A stretch of 20,224 bases of DNA from positions 1 to 20,224 of IMG/VR virus record IMGVR_UViG_3300008448_000872, one strand, 5' to 3'. The notes beneath the pieces were generated by a model that saw only the letters and a program-made list of their open reading frames with translations, ran no database searches and had not been told where the DNA came from. Every line of letters begins with the position of its first letter. Position 1 is the stretch's first letter. A program made the position numbers and the translations under genes. The DNA comes from a virus. Positions 15,760 through 19,596 of the stretch are shown piece after piece.

Positions 15760-15951
15760 ATGAAAGAAACAAAATACCGAGTGTACGACCAAAAGGGCAA
15801 CTTCCAACAGTCCTATAGCGATCAACTTCCTGCTGGCTTTAGCTATGCAAGGGACTGCGCTAAAAGGGTTGGGGGATACATCCTCAAGGTGGACTTGGAT
15901 GCAGGTAAGGAAGTCAACTCAGAAAAAGTTCTTGATCTTAACAAGCAATGA
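15760..15951 (+). CDS. small hypothetical protein, 63 residues
   Basis: A 63-residue soluble protein beginning KYRVYDQKGNFQQSYSDQL. Two short strands are followed by a helix (SYARDCAKRVGG) and another strand (YILKVDLDAG). The leader is a run of A and T without Shine-Dalgarno. The stop overlaps the following ATG, so it is coupled to the next gene. No family recognised. Confidence 0.6.
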   Translation: MKETKYRVYDQKGNFQQSYSDQLPAGFSYARDCAKRVGGYILKVDLDAGKEVNSEKVLDLNKQ

Positions 15952-16229
15952 TTGTCAAAGTAGACCAAAACGATATTTTTGATTATGTGGTTGGTAACAC
16001 AACCATTGATCCAATCGAACGACAAATTGATTTCGAAAATCGATATGAAGTTTTTGATGATTGTATTTATGACCACATGTGTCGTAAGATTATTACTCAA
16101 CAAGAATCGTTTTGTAAATTTTCCAAAGCTGTAAGTAATTTGCGAAAATCTGCTGGTTTCATGAAACCAGACATTATTGTTGAAGAGTGTCAAAAACTAG
16201 AAGCAATGGAAATTGATGTCACTCTATAA
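15948..16229 (+). CDS. small hypothetical protein, 93 residues
   Basis: Starts with an ATGA overlap and ends with a one-base overlap to the GT14-like gene (TAATG). The acidic N-terminal half (VDQNDIFDYVVGNTTIDP) is followed by a helix with CRKIITQQESFCKFSKAVSNL. No membrane segment or recognised domain is visible. Tight spacing on both sides supports a real gene. Its role is unknown. Confidence 0.6.
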   Translation: MIVKVDQNDIFDYVVGNTTIDPIERQIDFENRYEVFDDCIYDHMCRKIITQQESFCKFSKAVSNLRKSAGFMKPDIIVEECQKLEAMEIDVTL

Positions 16230-17044
16230 TGGGCAAAAAGGTAGCATTTTTATCTCTTAATTACCAATCATTTGAAAATGAAGAACTGATGGGGCGGTTC
16301 TTCTGTGAAGAACACAAGGATAAATACAACTTGTATATTCATAACAAAGAACCAATCGTTGGTAGTATATTTGAAAAATATTGCATACCCGAAAGCTACA
16401 AAGTAGAAACAGAATGGGGCAAGTACTCTTTGGTACTTGCTACCATTCGTTTAATGAAGTATGCTCTTCAAGATTCAGATAATGAGCGGTTTGTTTTGAT
16501 CAGCAACTCACACGCACCGCTTTATTCTATTGATGTTGTATGCGAAAAGATTTGGCGGGATTACCCCATTTTATCTTTTGATCAATCAATAGTACGATCA
16601 AGAGATCCAGAGAAAATCACTAAGTATCGCTATGATACTATTTTAAATCCTGTCAAAAAACACCTTGCGCCTTTTCAATTACATTCCGCCATGTTCGTTG
16701 CTCAGTGGTTTATTTGCAATCGTAAAGATGCTGATTTTTTTGTAAATAATGAAGCAAGGTTAAGACCTTGGTTCAATTTAGAGAAGAGGAATAATGCAGA
16801 CGAATTGTACTTTTCGTTATTGGCCAATCATTATGGATTGCCGAATCAAATCAAAACAAACTGTTATGTCGGCTGGCATTTAAAAACAAAAAAACAGTGG
16901 GTAAAAGAAGGTAAGCGTCTTACGCCTAGAACAATAGACAAACTCTCAAACAAAATAGTTGACATTCTGCGTAAAAGAGGTATGCTGTTTGCGCGTAAGA
17001 TTTGCGCCGAAACACAATTAGATATTGATTATTTACTACAATGA
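16229..17044 (+). CDS. GT14-like glycosyltransferase (core-2/I-branching family fold)
   Basis: A 271-residue protein with the order of GT14 enzymes. There is an N-terminal strand KVAFLSLNY, then KVETEWGKYSLVLATIRLMKYAL (59-80) matching the family W-G-x-x-S-L-V-x-A helix, then RFVLISNSHAPLYSI (87-101), equivalent to the family LSGxDYPL loop. Later NADELYFSLLANHYG (~192-206) resembles the E-x-F/Y-F segment with the catalytic acidic residue. GT14 members transfer GlcNAc, xylose or other sugars. In phages they probably decorate host or phage surface structures. No membrane anchor is present, so it would act in the cytoplasm. With the two GT-B proteins at 1063-4106 it makes three glycosyltransferase genes in the window. 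Confidence 0.75.
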   Translation: MGKKVAFLSLNYQSFENEELMGRFFCEEHKDKYNLYIHNKEPIVGSIFEKYCIPESYKVETEWGKYSLVLATIRLMKYALQDSDNERFVLISNSHAPLYSIDVVCEKIWRDYPILSFDQSIVRSRDPEKITKYRYDTILNPVKKHLAPFQLHSAMFVAQWFICNRKDADFFVNNEARLRPWFNLEKRNNADELYFSLLANHYGLPNQIKTNCYVGWHLKTKKQWVKEGKRLTPRTIDKLSNKIVDILRKRGMLFARKICAETQLDIDYLLQ

Positions 17045-17607
17045 ATGTTGTAACTTCACAGTGCAAGACCACACTTCTTTTAAATAATGCTTGGCAACCA
17101 ATCAATGCGATTACTGCCAGAGCAGCATTCACTCACTTGCTGAAGGGTCATATTACAGCTTTAGATAAAAACAATAATGTGTTTCACTCTTTAGAAAGTT
17201 GGAACCGCAGTGCAGAATTATATGAAGATCAACCTGTATTGAGGAGCGCAAAAGGAGTTTGGCCAATTCCTACGGTTATCATCGTCACTAGTAAATTCTT
17301 TCGCCGCCCGAAGAAAAAGAAACTCACTACATTTGAGATGGCGAAGGTTTACAATTACACCTGCCAGTATTGTTTAAATAGATTTGCTTTGCCTGATTTA
17401 ACTATCGACCATATTTATCCCAAAAGTAAAGGTGGAGATGATGAGCATAGCAATCGTACACTAGCATGTAAACCATGCAACACTCGAAAAGGTAGCAAGT
17501 TTCCATTTTTTAATATTAAAAATGAAACAGTTTCTGCGCCAGAAATTCCTGCGCTAATGATTAATGCTCCTAAAATTAGAAAAGAGTGGAAGAATTTTAT
17601 ATATTAA
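17041..17607 (+). CDS. HNH endonuclease
   Basis: A 188-residue protein. The N-terminal LLLNNAWQPINAITARAAF (12-30) plus LLKGHITALD matches the leader domain common in one McrA-like HNH group (LNasyePLn...). The HNH core is complete: zinc cysteines C108 and C111 (CQYC) and C143 and C146 (CKPC), D123-H124 in TIDHIYPKSKGG, N138 and N147, and K150. It would nick or cut double-stranded DNA, in phages often as a packaging-associated or homing nuclease. Its ATG overlaps the stop of the GT14-like gene by four bases, so it is in the same operon. Nothing suggests it is degraded. Confidence 0.88.
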   Translation: MNVVTSQCKTTLLLNNAWQPINAITARAAFTHLLKGHITALDKNNNVFHSLESWNRSAELYEDQPVLRSAKGVWPIPTVIIVTSKFFRRPKKKKLTTFEMAKVYNYTCQYCLNRFALPDLTIDHIYPKSKGGDDEHSNRTLACKPCNTRKGSKFPFFNIKNETVSAPEIPALMINAPKIRKEWKNFIY

Positions 17608-17610
17608 GAT

Positions 17611-17880
17611 ATGGCAATTCTACTATCAGTGCTTAAATCATTAGAGCTATTTCTATCTTTAAAAAACAAACTATTCTATTATGAAATACGAACGAAATCA
17701 ATCGAAAGACAAAAAGACATCCTTGCAGAAATTAAAAAACTGCGGGATGCTGGCGACAGTGCTTCTGCCGATGCTGCTGACCTCTTGCGTTCCGAACTCA
17801 AACGAGAAAGAGAGGAACTTACGCATTTATCAACCTTCTACGCTCCGCTTGCAAAAAAACCAACAGATTCAAACCCTTGA
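17611..17880 (+). CDS. possible inner-membrane spanin (Rz-like) / coiled-coil protein
   Basis: An 89-residue protein three bases after the HNH stop. Residues 2-19 (AILLSVLKSLELFLSL) are hydrophobic but interrupted by K9 and E12, so a membrane anchor is marginal. Residues 27-75 are a charged helix with coiled-coil character (IERQKDILAEIKKLRD, LLRSELKREREEL). The following gene starts inside it in the +1 frame and encodes a lipoprotein, exactly the layout of Rz/Rz1 spanin pairs that fuse inner and outer membranes in Gram-negative lysis. The weak anchor is the main doubt. It could instead be an unrelated small coiled-coil protein. Confidence 0.6.
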   Translation: MAILLSVLKSLELFLSLKNKLFYYEIRTKSIERQKDILAEIKKLRDAGDSASADAADLLRSELKREREELTHLSTFYAPLAKKPTDSNP

Positions 17881-17965
17881 TGGTTTGTATACTCCTCAAG
17901 TCGATGAAGTGTGGCATTCAGACCTACGCTACAGAAAACTTGAGAACGAATTAAATTATAATTGA
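17681..17965 (+). CDS. possible outer-membrane spanin lipoprotein (Rz1-like), nested start
   Basis: A 94-residue protein whose first 200 bases overlap the upstream coiled-coil gene in the +1 frame. A positively charged front (KDKKTSLQKLK) leads to a hydrophobic core LATVLLPMLLTSC with a lipobox L33-T34-S35-C36, so the mature chain would begin at Cys36 and be lipid-anchored in the outer membrane. The mature part is short and ends LDGLYTPQVDEVWHSDLRYR. An in-frame ATG at 17747 would give a shorter signal peptide and is an alternative start. The lipobox in the alternate frame of a coiled-coil gene is the strongest sign of a spanin pair. No holin or endolysin is seen beside it. Confidence 0.65.
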   Translation: MKYERNQSKDKKTSLQKLKNCGMLATVLLPMLLTSCVPNSNEKERNLRIYQPSTLRLQKNQQIQTLDGLYTPQVDEVWHSDLRYRKLENELNYN

Positions 17966-17989
17966 AAATAATAGAAAAAAGTGTAAAAT
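17962..17989 (+). promoter_or_regulatory. sigma70-like promoter upstream of the tRNA leader
   Basis: TTGAAA (17962-17967), a 16-base spacer and TAAAAT (17984-17989). The -35 box overlaps the stop codon of the spanin-like lipoprotein. The expected start of transcription is about 17996, on the second of two ATG codons (17993 and 17996). The bases AAAAGTGTAAAAT before and within the -10 box recur on the minus strand at the left edge of the window. Confidence 0.55.
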
Positions 17990-17992
17990 AAA

Positions 17993-18058
17993 ATGATGAA
18001 GTCAATAGCTACAGCAAATTATTATCTCGTTCCATCGACAAGATGGAATGCTGTCTAA
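17993..18058 (+). CDS. tiny ORF, possible leader peptide (20-21 residues)
   Basis: Two consecutive ATG codons open a frame that closes at TAA 18056-18058. Read from the second ATG it encodes 20 residues, MKSIATANYY then LVPSTRWNAV. Its codons include ATG, AAG, TCA, TAT-TAT, CCA, and AGA next to TGG. These are codons for Met, Lys, Ser, Tyr, Pro, Arg and Trp, the seven amino acids served by the tRNA genes that follow. No Shine-Dalgarno is present, and the predicted transcript would start at the ATG itself. It ends two bases before a strand that competes with the downstream terminator. Translation is unproven. Confidence 0.35.
   Translation: MMKSIATANYYLVPSTRWNAV
18011..18054 (+). promoter_or_regulatory. 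nested hairpin in the leader RNA
   Basis: ACAGCA (18011-18016) pairs with TGCTGT (18049-18054), and inside it TTCCATC (18030-18036) pairs with GATGGAA (18042-18048) around the loop GACAA. The two stems stack without a gap on the 3' side, with 13 unpaired bases on the 5' side. The CAGCA strand can alternatively pair with TGCTG at 18059-18063. It overlaps the codons for Tyr, Pro, Arg and Trp of the tiny ORF. Confidence 0.5.
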
Positions 18059-18059
18059 T

Positions 18060-18093
18060 GCTGGGCGAAAAGTTCTGAGATTTTTTACCCAGC
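18060..18093 (+). promoter_or_regulatory. antiterminator-like alternative stem
   Basis: GCTGGG (18060-18065) is complementary to CCCAGC (18088-18093), which is also the left arm of the terminator stem immediately downstream. The two stems cannot form together, so this is a candidate switch between read-through and termination. Confidence 0.45.
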
Positions 18094-18113
18094 CAAAAAG
18101 GCTGGGTTTTTTT
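18087..18113 (+). terminator. strong rho-independent terminator
   Basis: ACCCAGCC (18087-18094), loop AAAAA, GGCTGGGT (18100-18107) and a run of T to 18113. Eight pairs, GC-rich, directly followed by the T-run. It can end the rightward operon that finishes at 17965 and the short transcript from the 17962 promoter. Confidence 0.88.
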
Positions 18114-18141
18114 GTATATATTAATAGGCTCATGACGAGGG

Positions 18142-18201
18142 AGTGCCTGAAACGCCCAAGCTGCACTGCCCGATGTGCGAACATAAAGAATATGTTGGGC
18201 G
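18142..18201 (+). ncRNA. candidate pseudoknotted RNA between terminator and tRNA promoter
   Basis: AGTGC (18142-18146) pairs with GCACT (18163-18167). The loop between them contains CGCCCAA (18153-18159), which is complementary to TTGGGCG (18195-18201), giving an H-type pseudoknot. AACATA (18180-18185) and TATGTT (18191-18196) form a hairpin in the connecting stretch, and GCAC/GTGC (18163-18166 and 18175-18178) is an alternative to the first stem. No ORF or known RNA family was recognised here. It lies just before the -35 box of the tRNA promoter. Confidence 0.35.
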
Positions 18202-18210
18202 AAAAAATCG

Positions 18211-18238
18211 TTGACAAAAACAGAACTAGTGCTATGAT
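18211..18238 (+). promoter_or_regulatory. strong sigma70 promoter of the tRNA array
   Basis: Consensus TTGACA (18211-18216), a 16-base spacer and TATGAT (18233-18238). Transcription is expected to begin near 18245, exactly where a long hairpin starts, about 85 bases before the first tRNA. Confidence 0.8.
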
Positions 18239-18244
18239 AGCTTC

Positions 18245-18301
18245 ATCATCGACGTTAGCACACTGACGACGATGATATCAAGATCCCAAGATGGATTTTG
18301 A
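18245..18301 (+). promoter_or_regulatory. two 5' hairpins in the tRNA precursor leader
   Basis: Hairpin 1: ATCATCG-A-CGTTAG (18245-18258), loop CACA, CTGACG-A-CGATGAT (18263-18276), with 13 pairs around one A-A mismatch. Hairpin 2: TCAAGATCC (18278-18286), loop CAAGAT, GGATTTTGA (18293-18301), with nine pairs including one G-T. Hairpin 1 begins at the predicted first base of the transcript, a position where stems protect RNA from 5'-end-dependent decay. The bases 18274-18277 can alternatively extend hairpin 2 by pairing with 18303-18306. Confidence 0.65.
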
Positions 18302-18328
18302 ATATCATGTTCTTTCAAAAATAAAAAT

Positions 18329-18402
18329 CGCGGGATAGAGTATCGGTTACTCAGAAGTCTCATAAGCTTCGTAGGTGGGTTCGACTCCCACTCCCGCAAC
18401 CA
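18329..18402 (+). tRNA. tRNA-Met(CAU), initiator-like (tRNA-fMet)
   Basis: Seventy-four bases with encoded CCA. The anticodon loop CTCATAA gives CAU. Acceptor arm CGCGGGA pairs with TCCCGCA except for the first pair, C1-A72, the mismatch that marks bacterial initiator tRNAs. D-stem GAGTA/TACTC has the purine11-pyrimidine24 pair of initiators. T-arm is GTGGG-TTCGACT-CCCAC. Unlike the usual initiator, the anticodon stem (GAAGT/GCTTC) lacks the three consecutive G-C pairs. First tRNA of the array, six bases before tRNA-Tyr. Confidence 0.88.
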
Positions 18403-18408
18403 ATTTTA

Positions 18409-18499
18409 GCGTAGACGGCAACGATGGTGGTGTTGCGGCAGACTGTAAATCTGCTCCCGAAGGGTAACAATGGCAGTTCGAATCTGTCTCTACGCACCA
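18409..18499 (+). tRNA. tRNA-Tyr(GUA)
   Basis: Ninety-one bases with encoded CCA. Acceptor GCGTAGA/TCTACGC is perfect. D-stem GCAAC/GTTGC. Anticodon stem GCAGA/TCTGC around CTGTAAA gives GUA. The long variable arm (CCC-GAA-GGG) is as expected for a class II bacterial tRNA-Tyr. T-arm is GGCAG-TTCGAAT-CTGTC. One base separates it from tRNA-Pro. Confidence 0.95.
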
Positions 18500-18500
18500 A

Positions 18501-18572
18501 CGGGTAAAGGCCGACTGGCGAGGCGCTTGCTTTGGGAGCAAGTTTAGTTGAGTTCGATTCTCAATTACCCGA
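18501..18572 (+). tRNA. tRNA-Pro(UGG)
   Basis: Acceptor CGGGTAA/TTACCCG, anticodon stem CTTGC/GCAAG around TTTGGGA giving UGG, T-arm TTGAG-TTCGATT-CTCAA, discriminator A. The D-arm GCC/GGC has three pairs. It is the only tRNA of the array without an encoded CCA, so the host must add it. Confidence 0.92.
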
Positions 18573-18585
18573 TTGATTTTCTAAT

Positions 18586-18663
18586 GGGGCGGTATCGGAA
18601 CTGCCTTCTAAGCAGTAGTACCGTAATGGATCAATGCTGGTTCGAATCCAGTCCGTCTCACCA
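18586..18663 (+). tRNA. tRNA-Arg(UCU)-like, apparently lacking a D-arm
   Basis: Acceptor GGGGCGG (18586-18592) pairs with CCGTCTC (18653-18659) with two G-T pairs. Discriminator A and CCA follow. Anticodon stem ACTGC/GCAGT (18600-18604 and 18612-18616) holds the loop CTTCTAA, typical of Arg(UCU). T-arm GCTGG-TTCGAAT-CCAGT. Only seven bases (TATCGGA) lie between acceptor and anticodon stems, so there is no room for a D-arm, while the variable region is 19 bases. A competing stem GGCGGT/ACTGCC (18588-18593 and 18600-18605) is possible. It may be a degenerate or unusual tRNA. Confidence 0.65.
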
Positions 18664-19023
18664 ATCTTTTTCTAAAAAATGTCTCGTTCGATGGCACATA
18701 CAACATAGCAAAGCGCATTTTTGAACTTCTTGTATACATGATTTTAATGAAATTTTTCTCATTCTTTCCCAAACCATGTCTTTTTTAGATGGATCATTAT
18801 GATGAAAGTCAAAAAGATAATAGTTTTTATCATTTGCTTCTAAATTGCAATCTTCACATTTACTATTTTTCAGCCTTATCATATCTAATTTACGTTTTAT
18901 CCATCTGCCGCCACAATAAATATTAAAACACTTCTTACAATAAGAACTAGTTTTATTTTTTTTACCCTTACTATAAAAATCACTATCTTCTTTTTCTTCT
19001 TTACAAAAACTACAAATTTTCAT
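18658..19023 (-). CDS. HNH homing-endonuclease-like protein, antisense inside the tRNA array
   Basis: A 121-residue protein read against the tRNAs. Cysteine pairs C4/C7 (CSFC), C29/C32 (CKKC), C56/C59 (CEDC) and C107/C110 (CCMC), plus H74-H75-N76 in FDFHHNDPSKKD and H111/H115 (CHRTRH), give a zinc-bound HNH core with an extra N-terminal zinc finger. Small HNH proteins of this kind are common free-standing homing endonucleases in phage genomes. Its stop codon TGA (18660-18658) and preceding Trp codon are the complement of the last six bases of the Arg-like tRNA (TCACCA), so the gene abuts the tRNA 3' end exactly. It splits the array into four upstream and three downstream tRNAs. A TATAAT stands five bases before its ATG and there is no Shine-Dalgarno. 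Confidence 0.82.
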   Translation of the reverse strand: MKICSFCKEEKEDSDFYSKGKKNKTSSYCKKCFNIYCGGRWIKRKLDMIRLKNSKCEDCNLEANDKNYYLFDFHHNDPSKKDMVWERMRKISLKSCIQEVQKCALLCCMCHRTRHFLEKDW

Positions 19024-19028
19024 ATTAT

Positions 19029-19058
19029 ATTATAAGTGTTTAGTCGTAAACATTCTAA
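19029..19058 (-). promoter_or_regulatory. candidate promoter of the antisense HNH gene
   Basis: On the minus strand, TTAGAA (19058-19053), an 18-base spacer and TATAAT (19034-19029), with a second overlapping TATAAT just after it. The ATG at 19023 follows within five bases, so a transcript from here would have almost no leader. Confidence 0.4.
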
Positions 19059-19068
19059 TCATTTTTTT

Positions 19069-19144
19069 AATAGGCCATGTTCCAAGGTGGCGACCGAGAC
19101 TCCAAATCTTGGTGTGTAGAGTTCGATTCTCTAGCCTGTTGCCA
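19069..19144 (+). tRNA. tRNA-Trp(CCA)
   Basis: Acceptor AATAGGC/GCCTGTT, anticodon stem CGAGA/TCTTG with loop CTCCAAA giving CCA, T-arm TAGAG-TTCGATT-CTCTA, discriminator G, encoded CCA. The D-stem is weak (GTT/GAC with a G-T pair), but the D-loop contains GG. First tRNA after the antisense HNH gene. Confidence 0.88.
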
Positions 19145-19149
19145 ATTTA

Positions 19150-19239
19150 GGGTGTGTGGCAGAGCGGTTTATTGCACTTGTCTTGAAAACAAGAGAACAT
19201 GTGAGTGTTCCGTGGGTTCAAATCCTACCGCACCCGCCA
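19150..19239 (+). tRNA. tRNA-Ser(UGA)
   Basis: Ninety bases with encoded CCA. Acceptor GGGTGTG/CGCACCC, anticodon stem CTTGT/ACAAG with loop CTTGAAA giving UGA, long variable arm (GAACATGTGAGTGTTC) as in class II tRNA-Ser, T-arm GTGGG-TTCAAAT-CCTAC, discriminator G as in tRNA-Ser. Confidence 0.95.
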
Positions 19240-19245
19240 TTTAAT

Positions 19246-19320
19246 GGAGGTGAAGCTTTAATGGTGAAGCATGCGGCTTTTAACCGCAAGAATGGGGATC
19301 GTTACCCCACACCTCTACCA
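19246..19320 (+). tRNA. tRNA-Lys(UUU)
   Basis: Acceptor GGAGGTG/CACCTCT (first pair G-T), D-stem GCTT/AAGC, anticodon stem TGCGG/CCGCA around CTTTTAA giving UUU, T-stem TGGGG/CCCCA, encoded CCA. The T-loop ATCGTTA is non-standard: A54 and T58 replace the usual T54 and A58. Last tRNA of the array. Confidence 0.88.
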
Positions 19321-19332
19321 ATTTTTCCCTGC

Positions 19333-19358
19333 CACTGCATCATTTCAGAGATGCAGTG
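19333..19358 (+). other. hairpin after the last tRNA (processing site or weak terminator)
   Basis: CACTGCATC (19333-19341) and GATGCAGTG (19350-19358) form nine perfect pairs around the loop ATTTCAGA. The downstream TATTCTTT is not a clean T-run, so a terminator role is doubtful. It separates tRNA-Lys from the hairpin-rich region that follows. Confidence 0.6.
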
Positions 19359-19361
19359 TAT

Positions 19362-19548
19362 TCTTTGGATATAAAGCGGAATCGCCATCCGATGAGACCA
19401 AGGACAATCCGACACAAATTAAAGTAAGTCTGGGGTAGCGACCAGATTGGAATAATCACTGTGATTTATCGGTAGTGGGGAAACCTGCCTTGAGGTATAC
19501 AAGGATAGCTCCAGCCCTGAGTGAGACGTAAGCCGTAATGCTATGGGC
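19362..19548 (+). ncRNA. candidate structured noncoding RNA downstream of the tRNAs
   Basis: About 190 bases without a convincing ORF but dense in potential stems: TCTTTGG/CCAAGGA (19362-19368 and 19398-19404) enclosing CGGA/TCCG (19377-19380 and 19388-19391), AGTCTGG/CCAGATT (19427-19433 and 19442-19448), AATCA/TGATT (19454-19458 and 19462-19466), GGTAG/CTGCC (19471-19475 and 19485-19489), CCTTG/CAAGG (19488-19492 and 19500-19504) and ATAGC/GCTAT (19505-19509 and 19540-19544). It is more GC-rich than nearby coding DNA. It would be carried on the tRNA transcript. It matches no RNA family I can name. Phage T4 also has stable non-tRNA RNAs (C and D) in its tRNA cluster. Confidence 0.45.
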
Positions 19549-19559
19549 AAATTTTCTTC

Positions 19560-19587
19560 TTGACTATTTTAATATACTATTTATAAT
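19560..19587 (+). promoter_or_regulatory. strong sigma70-like promoter
   Basis: TTGACT (19560-19565), a 16-base spacer and TATAAT (19582-19587). The expected transcript start, about 19594, is only three bases before the ATG of the following gene. Confidence 0.75.
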
Positions 19588-19596
19588 CTATTTAAT

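Noticed and set aside
18002-18217. Minus-strand frame and overlapping plus-strand frame (18048-18266) in the tRNA leader
   Set aside because: Both run across the terminator, the promoter and hairpins, with no coding character. The region is better explained as regulatory RNA.
18294-18338. Fifteen-codon ORF starting at an ATG near 18291 before tRNA-fMet
   Set aside because: It has no ribosome binding site, lies in a hairpin and ends inside the tRNA.
18347-18541. Minus-strand frame crossing tRNA-fMet, Tyr and Pro
   Set aside because: It is the complement of three clear tRNA genes. Its protein-like look (GVEPTYEAYE) is the familiar artefact of translating tRNA complements.
19362-19548. Group I intron, RNase P RNA, tmRNA or HEARO/omega RNA
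   Set aside because: None of the conserved core sequences I know for these classes are visible, and no IscB-like gene is adjacent. It is kept only as an unclassified structured-RNA candidate.
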